DNA from: Flavobacterium sp.
Lineage (GTDB): Bacteria; Bacteroidota; Bacteroidia; Flavobacteriales; Flavobacteriaceae
Direction of reading: 5' to 3'
DNA length: 64,000 nucleotides
Assembly (NCBI GenBank): GCA_017984035.1
Contig: JAGOAF010000002.1
Span: 7,940-71,939, forward strand
The position numbers and the translations under genes are program-made. Under the pieces are notes generated by a model, which was given only the letters and a program-made list of their open reading frames with translations, was not told the origin of the DNA and made no database searches. Positions 17,084 to 27,036 of this stretch are shown piece by piece (within the stretch, counting starts at the first letter, position 1; each line of letters starts with the position of its first letter).

Positions 17084-17638
17084 TTATTTCTTTTTCTTAG
17101 GAGCAATGAACATAATCATTCTCTTTCCTTCCAGAACAGGCATCGCTTCTACTTTACCAAATTCTTCTAAATCAGTAGCCAAACGCAATAATAAGATTTG
17201 ACCTTGATCTTTATAAATAATAGAACGTCCTTTAAAGAAAACAAAGGCTTTCAATTTAGATCCTTCTTTTAAGAATTTCTCAGCGTTCTTTCTTTTGAAT
17301 TCGTAATCGTGCTCATCAGTTTGAGGACCAAAACGAATTTCTTTAATTGTCACTTGTGTTGATTTGGCTTTCAAAACCTTTTCACGTTTCTTTTGCTCAT
17401 AGACAAACTTTTTGTAGTCCATGATTTTACAAACGGGCGGTTCAGCATTTGGTGAAATTTCAACCAAATCCAATTCAAATTCGTCAGCTAATTTCAAAGC
17501 ATCTGCAGTTTTAAAAACTCCAGGCTCAATATTTTCACCTACAAGACGTACTTCTGGTACACGAATAAAATTGTTTATTCGGTGTGCATCTTTCTTTTCT
17601 ACTCGAGGTTGGTAACCTCTGTTGCTTCTTATTGCTAT
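17084..17638 (-). CDS. infC: Translation initiation factor IF-3, predicted ATA start
   Basis: 184 residues. The N-domain begins [15 protein letters not shown], with [15 protein letters not shown], and the C-domain contains [10 protein letters not shown] and ends in IAPKKKK. IF-3 binds the 30S subunit and checks the start codon. Between the preceding in-frame stop (17672-17674) and a TTG at 17497 deep inside the N-domain there is no ATG, GTG or TTG, yet the conserved protein needs about 46 residues upstream of that TTG. The best start is ATA at 17638, 16 nt after the thrS stop; a second ATA lies at 17632. Non-canonical infC starts (AUU in E. coli) are known to be self-regulating. Confidence 0.88.
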   Translation of the reverse strand: MAIRSNRGYQPRVEKKDAHRINNFIRVPEVRLVGENIEPGVFKTADALKLADEFELDLVEISPNAEPPVCKIMDYKKFVYEQKKREKVLKAKSTQVTIKEIRFGPQTDEHDYEFKRKNAEKFLKEGSKLKAFVFFKGRSIIYKDQGQILLLRLATDLEEFGKVEAMPVLEGKRMIMFIAPKKKK

Positions 17639-17654
17639 GGCTTTAAAATTTAAG

Positions 17655-19601
17655 TTAAACTGTAAATACTTTTAATGTTTTGTTGATCTCTTCAGTAACA
17701 ATAGCGGCAAATTCCTCTATGGTAACTGTTATATTTCCTTTTCCTTCTTGACCGTGACGTCGAATAGAAATTGTACCGTTTTTTTCTTCTTCTTCACCCA
17801 CAATCAGCATGAAAGGCGTTTTTTGCATTTCAGCATCTCTAATTTTCTTCCCGATTGTTTCGTTTCGGTTGTCAATTAGGGCGCGAATTTCGTGATTTTC
17901 TAGCAAATCTAAAACTTTTTTGGCATATATTTCGTATTTCTCGCTCAATGACAAGATAATAGCTTGTTCTGGCATTAACCACAATGGGAAATTACCCGCA
18001 GTATGCTCTAATAAAATCGCAATAAAACGTTCCATTGAACCAAAGGGAGCACGGTGAATCATTACCGGTCTGTGCAATTGATCATCAGATCCTTTGTAAG
18101 TCAAATCAAAACGTTCTGGCAAGTTGTAATCTACTTGAATGGTTCCTAATTGCCATTGTCTTCCCAAAGCATCTTTTACCATGAAATCCAGTTTTGGACC
18201 ATAGAATGCAGCTTCGCCATATTCTACAACAGTATTCAAGCCTTTATCTTTTGCTGCATTGATAATTGCATTTTCAGCTTTTTCCCAATTTTCATCAGAA
18301 CCAATGTACTTGTCTCTGTTCTCTTGATCGCGTAAAGAAATTTGAGCGGTGAAGTTTTCAAATCCTAACGAACCGAAAACATACAACACCAAATCAATTA
18401 CTTTTTTGAATTCTTCGTCCAATTGTTCTGGAGTACAGAAAATGTGGGCATCGTCCTGAGTAAATCCTCTAACGCGAGTCAAACCGTGTAATTCACCACT
18501 TTGTTCGTAACGGTATACCGTTCCAAATTCAGCATAACGTTTCGGTAAATCTTTGTATGACCAAGGACGCACATTGTAAATTTCACAGTGGTGAGGACAG
18601 TTCATTGGTTTCAACAAAAACTCTTCACCTTCGGCTGGCGTGTTGATGGGTTGGAAACTATCTGCGCCATACTTCGCATAGTGGCCTGAAGTTACGTACA
18701 ATTCTTTTTGACCAATGTGTGGCGTAACCACTTGTTCGTATCCTGCTTTTTTCTGAGCTCTTTTCAAAAATTGCTCCAAGCGATCACGCAAAGCAGCTCC
18801 TTTAGGTAACCATAAAGGCAACCCTTGACCCACTTTGGAAGAAAAAGCAAATAATTCCAATTCTTTTCCTAGTTTTCTGTGGTCGCGACGTTTCGCCTCT
18901 TCTAATAATTCTAGGTATTCCGTTAAATCTTTTTGCTTAGGGAAAGAGATTCCGTACACACGAGTTAACTGTTTGTTTTTTTCATCACCTCTCCAATACG
19001 CACCAGCAACGCTCATCACTTTCATTGCCTTGATAATTCCAGTGTTTGGAATATGACCTCCACGACATAAGTCAGTAAAAGTGGAGTGGTCACAAAATGT
19101 AATGGTTCCGTCTTCTAGGTTCGAAATTAATTCGGTTTTGTAGATATTATCTTTATATACTTCAAGCGCTTCTGCCTTAGTCACAGGGCGCAATTTGAAT
19201 TCGTGTTTGTCTCTTGAAATTTCTAATACGCGGTCTTCAATTTTTTTGAAATCAGCATCGGTAATTTTATGATCTTCAAAATCAACATCATAATAAAATC
19301 CGTTTGCAATTGCAGGTCCAAGAGTCAATTTGATACCTGGATACATTTCTTCTAAAACTTGTGCCATCACGTGTGAAGTAGAGTGCCAAAAGGCTTTTTT
19401 TCCTCCTTCGTCATTCCAAGTAAAAAGAACAAGACTACCATCTGTGGTCAAAGGCGTAACGGTTTCAACGGTAGTGCCATTGAATGAGGCAGAAATAACA
19501 TTTCTAGCCAATCCTTCGCTAATGCTTTTTGCAACATCCATTGGGGTGATCCCAGCTGCAAATTCTTTCACAGACCCATCGGGTAAAGTAATCTTAATCA
19601 T
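17655..19601 (-). CDS. thrS: Threonyl-tRNA synthetase
   Basis: 648 residues, standard length. TGS domain (1-60), editing/SAD domain with HSTSH at 73-77, class II catalytic core and C-terminal anticodon domain. Zinc ligand Cys335 is in [10 protein letters not shown], motif 2 is [11 protein letters not shown] (376-386), and motif 3 contains [10 protein letters not shown]. It charges tRNA-Thr. First gene of the operon with infC, rpmI and rplT; its promoter is just upstream. No T-box-like leader exists between the promoter and the start codon. Confidence 0.97.
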   Translation of the reverse strand: MIKITLPDGSVKEFAAGITPMDVAKSISEGLARNVISASFNGTTVETVTPLTTDGSLVLFTWNDEGGKKAFWHSTSHVMAQVLEEMYPGIKLTLGPAIANGFYYDVDFEDHKITDADFKKIEDRVLEISRDKHEFKLRPVTKAEALEVYKDNIYKTELISNLEDGTITFCDHSTFTDLCRGGHIPNTGIIKAMKVMSVAGAYWRGDEKNKQLTRVYGISFPKQKDLTEYLELLEEAKRRDHRKLGKELELFAFSSKVGQGLPLWLPKGAALRDRLEQFLKRAQKKAGYEQVVTPHIGQKELYVTSGHYAKYGADSFQPINTPAEGEEFLLKPMNCPHHCEIYNVRPWSYKDLPKRYAEFGTVYRYEQSGELHGLTRVRGFTQDDAHIFCTPEQLDEEFKKVIDLVLYVFGSLGFENFTAQISLRDQENRDKYIGSDENWEKAENAIINAAKDKGLNTVVEYGEAAFYGPKLDFMVKDALGRQWQLGTIQVDYNLPERFDLTYKGSDDQLHRPVMIHRAPFGSMERFIAILLEHTAGNFPLWLMPEQAIILSLSEKYEIYAKKVLDLLENHEIRALIDNRNETIGKKIRDAEMQKTPFMLIVGEEEEKNGTISIRRHGQEGKGNITVTIEEFAAIVTEEINKTLKVFTV

Positions 19602-19622
19602 TGTAAACTATTTTTAGGATTG

Positions 19623-19654
19623 CAAATATAAGGTATTGAAAAAACACACACAAA
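19623..19654 (-). promoter_or_regulatory. Promoter of the thrS-infC-rpmI-rplT operon
   Basis: Minus strand -7 box TATATTTG (19630-19623) with a -33 element TTTG (19654-19651) and a 20-nt spacer, one of the best Bacteroidota-type promoters in the window. The leader to thrS is about 15-20 nt. Confidence 0.75.
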
Positions 19655-19775
19655 ATATAAGCAAGGTTTGTGCGAGGTATTTCGAGGTTTTTGGTAAATA
19701 ATTTGCAAATAATTTAAAAATTACCAGCTTGTTCGAAAATTGGCTCGAGAAGTTTCGTTACTTAAAACTATTCTT

Positions 19776-19783
19776 TACTTTTG
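19776..19783 (+). promoter_or_regulatory. Promoter -7 box for pyrD
   Basis: TACTTTTG, full match, 20 nt before the chosen ATG at 19804. It lies inside the longer open frame that begins at 19729, which is why the inner start is preferred. Confidence 0.6.
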
Positions 19784-19803
19784 CAACACACAAAATTACC
19801 ACT

Positions 19804-20823
19804 ATGTACAAGCTACTAATTCGTCCGTTACTTTTTTGTTTTGACCCTGAAAAAGTGCATTATTTCACCTTTTCTTTGATTCGAATCATTTCTAAAATAC
19901 CTGGTTTTTCAGGACTTTTTCGTGCCTTGTACGAAGTAAATGATAGTCGTTTAGAAACAGATGTTTTTGGGTTGAAATTTAAAAACCCAGTGGGATTAGC
20001 AGCAGGTTTTGATAAGAATGCGGTTTTGTACAAAGAGTTGTCCAACTTTGGCTTCGGATTTATAGAAATTGGAACAATTACGCCGAAAGCACAAGATGGA
20101 AATCCAAAAAAACGTTTGTTCCGTTTAAAAGAAGATAGCGCGATCATCAACCGAATGGGTTTTAATAACGGTGGAGTGGAAGAAGCAGTGTTGCGTTTGA
20201 AAAAAAACAAGGGTGTATTAATTGGCGGAAATATTGGAAAAAATAAAGTAACTCCCAACGAAGAAGCGACTTCGGATTATGAAATTTGTTTTGAGGCGTT
20301 ATTTGATTATGTGGATTATTTTGTGGTCAATGTGAGTTCACCAAACACTCCAAATTTACGTGCTTTACAAGATAAAGAGCCGCTAACCGAATTGTTGCAA
20401 ACCTTGCAAAATAAGAATTTGGCTAAGCCAAAACAGAAACCGATCTTATTGAAAATTGCACCCGATTTGACAGACGAACAATTATTGGATATCATTGATA
20501 TTGTAAATGAAACCAAAATTGCAGGAGTGATTGCCACTAATACTACCTTGTCACGTGAAGGTTTACAATCTGAAAACAAAATAGAAACAGGGGGATTGTC
20601 CGGAAAACCTTTGGAAAAACGATCCACAGAAGTCATCCGATTTTTAGCTGAAAAAAGTAATAAATCGTTTCCAATTATTGGAGTTGGTGGTATTCATTCT
20701 GCCGAAGATGCTATCGAAAAGCTAGCAGCAGGAGCCAGTTTAGTACAATTATATACTGGATTTATTTACGAAGGTCCAGCCTTGGTAAAAGCAATTAACA
20801 AAGCTATTTTAAGAAATAAATAG
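19804..20823 (+). CDS. pyrD: Dihydroorotate dehydrogenase (quinone), class 2
   Basis: 339 residues from the ATG at 19804. The N-terminal amphipathic region ([20 protein letters not shown]) is the membrane-docking extension of class 2 enzymes. FMN barrel features are [10 protein letters not shown], the catalytic Ser in [11 protein letters not shown], and the phosphate-binding [11 protein letters not shown] near the C-terminus. It oxidises dihydroorotate to orotate and passes electrons to menaquinone in pyrimidine synthesis. The longer frame to 19729 runs through the promoter and is rejected. Confidence 0.95.
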   Translation: MYKLLIRPLLFCFDPEKVHYFTFSLIRIISKIPGFSGLFRALYEVNDSRLETDVFGLKFKNPVGLAAGFDKNAVLYKELSNFGFGFIEIGTITPKAQDGNPKKRLFRLKEDSAIINRMGFNNGGVEEAVLRLKKNKGVLIGGNIGKNKVTPNEEATSDYEICFEALFDYVDYFVVNVSSPNTPNLRALQDKEPLTELLQTLQNKNLAKPKQKPILLKIAPDLTDEQLLDIIDIVNETKIAGVIATNTTLSREGLQSENKIETGGLSGKPLEKRSTEVIRFLAEKSNKSFPIIGVGGIHSAEDAIEKLAAGASLVQLYTGFIYEGPALVKAINKAILRNK

Positions 20824-20830
20824 TTTTTTC

Positions 20831-20864
20831 TTTGCTTTCTAACTCTTGATTTTTACTACCTTTG
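20831..20864 (+). promoter_or_regulatory. Promoter for the HMG-CoA lyase gene, 7 nt from its start codon
   Basis: TTTG (20831-20834), 22-nt spacer, TACCTTTG (20857-20864); the ATG follows at 20872. Predicted transcription start is at or within a few bases of the start codon. Confidence 0.6.
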
Positions 20865-20871
20865 ATTTGCT

Positions 20872-21735
20872 ATGGAAACAGTAAAAATCATCGAATGTCC
20901 GCGTGATGCTATGCAAGGAATAAAGACTTTTATTCCTACGGCAAACAAAGTAACTTATATTCAATCATTGTTACGTGTGGGTTTTGATACCATAGATTTT
21001 GGAAGTTTTGTTTCGTCCAAGGCAATACCTCAAATGCAAGATACTGCTGAAGTTTTAGCCCAATTGGATTTATCGCAAACTCGAAGTAAATTATTAGCTA
21101 TTATTGCGAATACGCAAGGAGCTGAAGCGGCTTGTACTTTCCCTGAAATCGAATATTTAGGTTTTCCATTTTCTATTTCGGAAAACTTTCAAATGCGAAA
21201 TACCCACAAGACCATTTCGCAATCTCTAGTTAGCTTACAAGAAATTTTAAATTTGGCTGATGCCAAAAATAAACAAGTAGTAGCTTACCTTTCCATGGGT
21301 TTCGGAAATCCGTACGGAGATCCTTGGAACACCGAAATTGTAGGTGAGTGGACCGAAAAATTAGCGACAATGGGTGTCAAAATTGTCTCACTTTCAGATA
21401 CTATTGGAAGTTCAACACCAGAGATTATTTCGTATTTATTCTCTAACTTAATTCCATCGTATCCATCGATAGAATTTGGAGCTCATTTACACACAACTCC
21501 AGATTCCTGGTTTGAAAAAATAGATGCAGCTTTTCATGCAGGTTGCCGCCGATTTGATGGAGCGATTCAAGGTTTTGGCGGATGCCCAATGGCGACCAAT
21601 CATTTGACTGGAAATATGCCTACTGAAAAATTACTCTCTTATTTTACAGCTCAAAAAGCTACTACCAATTTGAGTCCGATGAGTTTTGAGAGCGCTTATA
21701 ATGAAGCGTCAAAAATCTTTAGTGCATTTCACTAA
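20872..21735 (+). CDS. Hydroxymethylglutaryl-CoA lyase
   Basis: 287 residues, a DRE-TIM type aldol lyase. ECPRDAMQG supplies the Arg-Asp pair at the start of the barrel, FGAHLHTTPD the metal-binding His pair, and the C-terminal GFGGCPMATNHLTGN the catalytic cysteine loop. It splits HMG-CoA into acetoacetate and acetyl-CoA, the last step of leucine degradation. The remaining leucine-catabolic genes are not here. Promoter box is unusually close to the start. Confidence 0.93.
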   Translation: METVKIIECPRDAMQGIKTFIPTANKVTYIQSLLRVGFDTIDFGSFVSSKAIPQMQDTAEVLAQLDLSQTRSKLLAIIANTQGAEAACTFPEIEYLGFPFSISENFQMRNTHKTISQSLVSLQEILNLADAKNKQVVAYLSMGFGNPYGDPWNTEIVGEWTEKLATMGVKIVSLSDTIGSSTPEIISYLFSNLIPSYPSIEFGAHLHTTPDSWFEKIDAAFHAGCRRFDGAIQGFGGCPMATNHLTGNMPTEKLLSYFTAQKATTNLSPMSFESAYNEASKIFSAFH

Positions 21736-21792
21736 TATTATAATGAATAAATACTACTTATTTTTGGTTGTATATTATTGATTAATTTTCCT

Positions 21793-21800
21793 TATATTTG
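21793..21800 (+). promoter_or_regulatory. Promoter -7 box for guaB
   Basis: TATATTTG, full match, 30 nt before the start codon, with TTG at 21768-21770 (22-nt spacer) as probable -33. Confidence 0.65.
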
Positions 21801-21830
21801 CATGCAATTTAACATCTACAACAAATTGCA

Positions 21831-23303
21831 ATGATCGCACACAATTCTAAGATTATCGGCGAAGGATTAACTTACGATGACGTTCTATTAGTTCCTAACT
21901 ATTCTAATGTGCTTCCTCGCGAAGTAAGTATTCAATCAAAATTTTCAAGAAACATTACTTTAAATGTTCCAATTGTAGCTGCTGCTATGGATACGGTAAC
22001 AGAAAGTTCTATGGCAATTGCTATGGCGCAAGAAGGCGGAATTGGAGTGCTTCACAAGAATATGACAATTGAACAACAAGCGGCTAAAGTGCGCAAAGTA
22101 AAACGAGCAGAGTCGGGAATGATCATTGATCCAGTTACTTTGCCCTTGACTTCTACTGTAGCGGATGCCAAAAATGCGATGAAAGAATACGGAATTGGTG
22201 GAATTCCAATTGTAGACGAACATAAAATCTTAAAAGGAATTGTTACTAATCGTGACTTGCGTTTTGAAAAAAATGGAGCACGTCCTATAGTTGAAGTTAT
22301 GACTTCACAAAACTTAATTACTGTTGCTGAAGGTACTTCACTTGAGCAAGCTGAAGTAGTTTTACAAGGAAACAAAATCGAAAAATTACCAGTGGTGAAT
22401 GCTAAAAACGAATTAGTAGGATTGATCACTTTTAGAGATATAACTAAATTAACACAGAAACCTATTGCTAACAAAGACGTTTACGGACGTTTGCGTGTTG
22501 CTGCTGCCATTGGAGTTACTGGAGATGCAGTTCAAAGAGCAGAAGCTTTGGTGAAAGCTGGAGTGGATGCTATTATTATTGATACGGCTCACGGACATAC
22601 GCAAGGTGTGGTGAATGTGTTAAAAGAAGTAAAAGCTAAATTTCCAAAAATTGATGTTGTTGTAGGTAACATTGCTACACCAGAAGCTGCTAAATATTTA
22701 GTTGAAAATGGTGCTGATGGAGTAAAAGTAGGAATTGGTCCTGGATCAATTTGTACGACTCGTATTGTAGCAGGTGTTGGTTTTCCACAATTTTCTGCAG
22801 TATTAGAAGTAGCTGCAGCTATTAAAGGAACGGGTGTTCCTGTAATTGCGGATGGTGGAATTCGTTATACAGGCGATATTCCTAAAGCGATTGCTGCAGG
22901 TGCAGACTGTGTGATGTTAGGTTCGCTTTTAGCTGGTACCAAAGAATCTCCAGGAGAAACCATCATTTTTGAAGGAAGAAAATTCAAGTCCTACCGAGGA
23001 ATGGGTTCTGTTGAAGCCATGCAAGGTGGATCAAAAGACCGTTATTTCCAAGATGTAGAAGATGATGTTAAGAAATTGGTTCCAGAAGGAATTGTAGGTC
23101 GTGTGCCTTATAAAGGGGAGTTGAATGAAAGTATGTTGCAATTCATTGGTGGTCTTCGTGCCGGAATGGGATACTGTGGCGCTAAAGACATTCCAACTTT
23201 GCAAGAAAATGGACGTTTTGTTCGTATTACCTCAAGTGGAATCACAGAAAGTCATCCACATAATGTAACAATTACTAAAGAAGCTCCGAATTATTCACGA
23301 TAA
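21831..23303 (+). CDS. guaB: Inosine-5'-monophosphate dehydrogenase
   Basis: 490 residues. TIM barrel interrupted by a Bateman module of two CBS domains (about 95-215). Catalytic Cys308 lies in [11 protein letters not shown], and the mobile flap carries [10 protein letters not shown]. It oxidises IMP to XMP, the rate-limiting step to GTP. Length and domain order are typical. Single-gene unit with its own promoter and a shared bidirectional terminator. Confidence 0.97.
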   Translation: MIAHNSKIIGEGLTYDDVLLVPNYSNVLPREVSIQSKFSRNITLNVPIVAAAMDTVTESSMAIAMAQEGGIGVLHKNMTIEQQAAKVRKVKRAESGMIIDPVTLPLTSTVADAKNAMKEYGIGGIPIVDEHKILKGIVTNRDLRFEKNGARPIVEVMTSQNLITVAEGTSLEQAEVVLQGNKIEKLPVVNAKNELVGLITFRDITKLTQKPIANKDVYGRLRVAAAIGVTGDAVQRAEALVKAGVDAIIIDTAHGHTQGVVNVLKEVKAKFPKIDVVVGNIATPEAAKYLVENGADGVKVGIGPGSICTTRIVAGVGFPQFSAVLEVAAAIKGTGVPVIADGGIRYTGDIPKAIAAGADCVMLGSLLAGTKESPGETIIFEGRKFKSYRGMGSVEAMQGGSKDRYFQDVEDDVKKLVPEGIVGRVPYKGELNESMLQFIGGLRAGMGYCGAKDIPTLQENGRFVRITSSGITESHPHNVTITKEAPNYSR

Positions 23304-23321
23304 CTAGAGTAGCATAACAAA

Positions 23322-23357
23322 TAAAAAAGGCTTAAGATATTTCTTAAGCCTTTTTTA
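23322..23357. terminator. Bidirectional terminator between guaB and purB
   Basis: AAAAAAGGCTTAAG / CTTAAGCCTTTTTT with a six-base ATATTT loop; A tract and T tract serve the two converging genes. Confidence 0.92.
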
Positions 23358-23375
23358 TGTTCTTAATTTTTAAAA

Positions 23376-24722
23376 TTAAATTCCTACAAAGTTACTTGGT
23401 GTAATTTGTAACAATTCAGTTTTAATCGCTTCACTTACATCTAAAGTAACGATGAAACTATGAATGGATTCTTTGGTAATCGCTTCGTTAGTTCTAGTCA
23501 AACCTTTCAATGCTTCATATGGATTTGGATACGCCTCACGACGAAGGATTGTTTGGATAGCCTCAGCTACAACCGCCCAGTTTCTCTCCAAATCTTCGTG
23601 GAATTTAGGTTCGTTCAACAACAATTTATTCAATCCTTTTAAAGTAGCTTCAAAAGCAATAATTGTATGTCCCATTGGTACACCAATATTTCTTAAAACT
23701 GTACTATCTGTTAAATCACGTTGTAATCTTGAAACGGGTAATTTAGCTGATAAATGTTCAAAAATGGCATTGGCAATACCTAAATTTCCTTCTGAATTTT
23801 CAAAATCAATCGGGTTTACTTTATGTGGCATAGCCGAAGAACCAATTTCTCCTGCTTTGATTTTTTGTTTGAAATATTCCATAGACACATAGGTCCAGAT
23901 ATCACGATCTAAGTCTATGATAATCGTGTTGATTCTTTTTAAAGCATCAAAAAAAGCAGCAAAGTGATCGTAATGTTCAATTTGTGTAGTAGGGAAGGAG
24001 TGGTGCAAACCTAAAGTATTTTCAACAAAAGTATCACCAAACTGTTTCCAATCTATTTGTGGATACGCCACATGGTGTGCGTTGTAATTTCCAGTAGCAC
24101 CACCAAATTTAGCTGCAAAAGGAATGTTGAATAACAAACGCATTTGCTCTTCCAAACGCTCCACAAAAACACCAATTTCTTTTCCTAAACGAGTAGGAGA
24201 AGCCGGTTGTCCGTGTGTACGAGCTAGCATTGGAATGTCACGCCACTCTGTACTTAATTCTTTTAGTTTGGAAATTAAACCAATTAACGAAGGCATATAT
24301 ACTTTCTCAAACGCTTCTTTAGTCGAAAGTGGAATCGCCGTATTGTTGATATCTTGAGAAGTTAGTCCAAAATGAATAAACTCTTTATGAGCTGATAAAC
24401 CTAATTTTTCAAATGCATCTTTGATGAAATATTCTACCGCTTTTACATCATGATTGGTCACTTTCTCTGTTTCTTTGATCCAAAGTGCATCTTCGGTAGA
24501 AAAGTTTTTGTAGATCGCTCGTAAACTTTCGAATACATTCGGATTTACATCCTTTAGTTGAGGTAAAGGGACTTCACATAAAGCGATGAAGTATTCAATC
24601 TCAATTAATACACGGTATTTGATTAAGGCTTCTTCTGAGAAAAAAGGAGCTAAAGAAAGCGTTTTATTTCTGTATCTCCCGTCGATCGGAGAGATGGCAT
24701 TCAATTCGTTAAGAGTAGTCAT
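23376..24722 (-). CDS. purB: Adenylosuccinate lyase
   Basis: 448 residues from the ATG at 24722. The frame is open 23 codons more, but those cross the promoter and lack similarity; MTTLNELNAISPIDGR is the expected start. Fumarase/aspartase superfamily signature GSSAMPHKVNPIDFEN is intact, and THGQPASPTRLGKE supplies the other active-site loop. It acts twice in purine synthesis, on SAICAR and on adenylosuccinate. Shape is the E. coli PurB type. Confidence 0.96.
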   Translation of the reverse strand: MTTLNELNAISPIDGRYRNKTLSLAPFFSEEALIKYRVLIEIEYFIALCEVPLPQLKDVNPNVFESLRAIYKNFSTEDALWIKETEKVTNHDVKAVEYFIKDAFEKLGLSAHKEFIHFGLTSQDINNTAIPLSTKEAFEKVYMPSLIGLISKLKELSTEWRDIPMLARTHGQPASPTRLGKEIGVFVERLEEQMRLLFNIPFAAKFGGATGNYNAHHVAYPQIDWKQFGDTFVENTLGLHHSFPTTQIEHYDHFAAFFDALKRINTIIIDLDRDIWTYVSMEYFKQKIKAGEIGSSAMPHKVNPIDFENSEGNLGIANAIFEHLSAKLPVSRLQRDLTDSTVLRNIGVPMGHTIIAFEATLKGLNKLLLNEPKFHEDLERNWAVVAEAIQTILRREAYPNPYEALKGLTRTNEAITKESIHSFIVTLDVSEAIKTELLQITPSNFVGI

Positions 24723-24745
24723 TTTGTGTTGTTTTTTCGAAAGTG

Positions 24746-24780
24746 CAAATATAAACCTTTTTAGTATTTTTGCCTCCAAA
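24746..24780 (-). promoter_or_regulatory. Promoter for purB
   Basis: Minus strand -7 TATATTTG (24753-24746) with TTTG at 24780-24777 (23-nt spacer). It overlaps the divergent promoter of the TrmH gene. Confidence 0.6.
24765..24772 (+). promoter_or_regulatory. Promoter -7 box for the TrmH-family gene
   Basis: TATTTTTG, full match, 18 nt before the ATG at 24791; interleaved with the purB promoter on the opposite strand. Confidence 0.55.
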
Positions 24781-24790
24781 AAAAGAGACA

Positions 24791-25453
24791 ATGATTGATA
24801 TTGATTACCTTAATTTTCTTGAAAACATTTTGACCGACAATCGTAAAGAACGCTTTTTGAATGTCTTGAAAAATCGAACCAATCATTTCACAATCGCAGT
24901 GGAAGATGTTTTTCAAATGCACAATACCAGTGCGGTGATGCGAAGCTGTGAAGTTTTTGGTATCCAAGAATTGAATGTTATTGAACAACGTTATGGTAAA
25001 AGTATCGACAAACAAATTGCAATGGGTGCCCAAAAATGGGTTGATATTCATACTTATGAATCGCCAGCTGCTTGCGTTCAAACCTTGCGAAATAAAGGCT
25101 ACCAAATTATTGCGACTACACCACATGAAAATGATTGTTTGTTAGAAAACTTCGATATTTCGAAACCCAGCGCCTTGTTTTTTGGCACCGAAATCGATGG
25201 TTTGTCTGAAGAAATCATGAAGGAAGCCGATGGCTTTTTGAAGATTCCTATGGTAGGTTTTACGGAGAGTTTAAATATTTCAGTGTCAGCAGCTATTATC
25301 ATTCAGAATTTAACGAATAGACTTCGTAACTCCGATATCTCCTGGCAATTATCTGAAGACGAAATTTTGGTAAAAAGATTGGCTTGGGCCAAAAATTCCA
25401 TCAAAGAAATCAAACGTATTGAACAACGTTATTTTGAGGAAAATCCAAGATAA
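24791..25453 (+). CDS. TrmH-family tRNA/rRNA 2'-O-methyltransferase, probably tRNA Gm18
   Basis: 220 residues from the ATG at 24791; an in-frame TTG 21 nt upstream lies across the promoter box and is not used. SPOUT (knotted) fold: motif 1 HNTSAVMRSCEVFGI, motif 2 ALFFGTEIDGLS, motif 3 IPMVGFTESLNISVSAAI. Length and motif spacing resemble E. coli TrmH, which methylates the ribose of G18 in tRNA. Rather than the 23S-specific RlmB, it lacks the N-terminal L30-like substrate domain. Confidence 0.88.
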   Translation: MIDIDYLNFLENILTDNRKERFLNVLKNRTNHFTIAVEDVFQMHNTSAVMRSCEVFGIQELNVIEQRYGKSIDKQIAMGAQKWVDIHTYESPAACVQTLRNKGYQIIATTPHENDCLLENFDISKPSALFFGTEIDGLSEEIMKEADGFLKIPMVGFTESLNISVSAAIIIQNLTNRLRNSDISWQLSEDEILVKRLAWAKNSIKEIKRIEQRYFEENPR

Positions 25454-25483
25454 AAAAAGACCCTATTTGAAAAGGGCCTTAAG
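25452..25483 (-). terminator. Terminator of the alkaline phosphatase gene
   Basis: Minus strand GGCCCT / AGGGTC (one G-T wobble), loop of eight, then seven T. Weaker than others in the window. Confidence 0.6.
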
Positions 25484-25502
25484 TTTTGATATCTATTAAA
25501 AG

Positions 25503-26918
25503 TTAAAATTTGTTTTCTACCTCTGCAGCATTCAGCATTAAATAGTGTAAGTCTGTATTTTTAACAAAAGGATTAAGCAGATGACTTCCAGGTCCATACA
25601 TGGCTAATTCACTGTAATCCGCGGAGTGATCCATACTAATCCAACCTACAGAATTGTGTTTTTTCTGGACGTCAGCTAATACTTTAAATGGCAAATGTTT
25701 TGGATTATATAATCCATCTTCCATTTTGATGTTGTTATAGAAATTAAGAATTTCTTTGGCTTCATCTTGGGTAACAATTGTACTATTTGCATATTCGATA
25801 CGCTCGGTGATTTGGCTAATTGTTGTTTCTTTACCAATACCGTTCAATATCCATTCGTTTGTTTGTTTGTATTTTTGAATACTATCAAAATTGTCATTAG
25901 CATCTTTGCCATAAATAATCCCGGGATTGGCATTACCATGATCTGTAGTAATAATTACTAACGTATTTTGATCTTTTTCAGCAAAATCTAATGCTACTTT
26001 TAATGCATCGTCATGCGCAACTTGGTCATAAATTAATCCAGTAATATCGTTTCCATGAGCTGCCCAATCTACTTTTCCAGCTTCCACTTGTAAAACAAAA
26101 CCATTTGGGTGGTCTTTCATTTTTTCAATAGCTTTAGCTGTCATTTCAGCTAAACTAGGTATGTTTTGAGTTAATTCAGCACTACTATCTCTGTCTTTAG
26201 AATACGGTAAACCATCATTTGCAAATACACCTAAAATTGGTTTTGAATTGTCAACTGCTAGCATTTCATTTCTAGTTGTAACTACTGAAAATCCTTTGGC
26301 AGTAAATTCTTTGTACATATCCCTTTTGTCTTTACGACTATCAGCAGCAAAATAATTATTTCCCCCACCCATCATAATGTCAAACTTAAGATCTAAGTAC
26401 ATCTCAGCAATAGCATCTTGACTATTTCGGCTTTTGGATGCAACACAAAAACCAGCTGGAGTCGCATGTGTAATTGGAACAGTTGTAACGCAACCAGCCA
26501 TTTTTCCTGCTTTTTTAAATTTTTGCCAAATAGGCAGGTATTCTTCGCCGTTTACACCTACATTAAGAGATCCATTTTTCACTCTAAATCCACTTCCCCA
26601 AGAAGAACTTGCAGCTGCAGAATCAGTTACAATAGAAGAAGCTGATGCCATGTCCATGACAGCACGTTTCACTTTATTGTCTTTATACAATTGAATCCAA
26701 TTACTTCCTTTTCCAGTCTTCCGATTAAGATAAATATCGGCCATATTTAGTGTTCCAATGCTCATACCGTCACTGACAACAACTATAATGTTCTTGGCTT
26801 TTTTATTTTTATTTACAGTATCAAAATCAAGCTCATTAGCGCTACTTTCAAATGGATTAATTAATGTAGACCCTAGAGCAAACAAAGATCCATTTCTGAA
26901 AAATTTTCTTCTGTTCAT
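25503..26918 (-). CDS. Alkaline phosphatase, Tat-exported
   Basis: 471 residues. A twin-arginine signal (NRRKFFRNG then a hydrophobic core) at the N-terminus indicates folded export via Tat. Catalytic nucleophile Ser100 is in VTDSAAAS, first metal-site Asp50 in VVSDGMSIGT, and the distal metal ligands in TTDHGN and SMDHSAD. PhoA-like superfamily, hydrolysing phosphomonoesters in the periplasm to supply phosphate. The promoter box TACTTTTG lies 24 nt upstream. No Pho-box could be recognised. Single-gene unit. Confidence 0.93.
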   Translation of the reverse strand: MNRRKFFRNGSLFALGSTLINPFESSANELDFDTVNKNKKAKNIIVVVSDGMSIGTLNMADIYLNRKTGKGSNWIQLYKDNKVKRAVMDMASASSIVTDSAAASSSWGSGFRVKNGSLNVGVNGEEYLPIWQKFKKAGKMAGCVTTVPITHATPAGFCVASKSRNSQDAIAEMYLDLKFDIMMGGGNNYFAADSRKDKRDMYKEFTAKGFSVVTTRNEMLAVDNSKPILGVFANDGLPYSKDRDSSAELTQNIPSLAEMTAKAIEKMKDHPNGFVLQVEAGKVDWAAHGNDITGLIYDQVAHDDALKVALDFAEKDQNTLVIITTDHGNANPGIIYGKDANDNFDSIQKYKQTNEWILNGIGKETTISQITERIEYANSTIVTQDEAKEILNFYNNIKMEDGLYNPKHLPFKVLADVQKKHNSVGWISMDHSADYSELAMYGPGSHLLNPFVKNTDLHYLMLNAAEVENKF

Positions 26919-26942
26919 TTTTTTTTAAAAATTATTTGCATC

Positions 26943-26950
26943 CAAAAGTA
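26943..26950 (-). promoter_or_regulatory. Promoter -7 box for alkaline phosphatase
   Basis: Minus strand TACTTTTG, full consensus match, 24 nt upstream of the start codon. Confidence 0.55.
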
Positions 26951-26997
26951 AATAAACTTCTTTAATTGAGAGGTTAAGAATGTATTATTTTGAATAT

Positions 26998-27032
26998 AAA
27001 AAAATCCCGTTCTAAGTTGAACGGGATTTTTG
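26998..27032. terminator. Terminator after lysA
   Basis: Perfect stem AATCCCGTTC / GAACGGGATT, loop TAAGTT, A/T tracts on both sides. Serves lysA on the minus strand. Confidence 0.9.
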
Positions 27033-27036
27033 AGTA

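Noticed and set aside
17084..17497. infC as a truncated or frameshifted gene
   Set aside because: The frame upstream of the TTG at 17497 is open and encodes the conserved IF-3 N-domain, so the gene is complete with a rare start codon.
19729..19803. N-terminal extension of pyrD
   Set aside because: Contains the promoter box TACTTTTG; family proteins begin at the inner Met.
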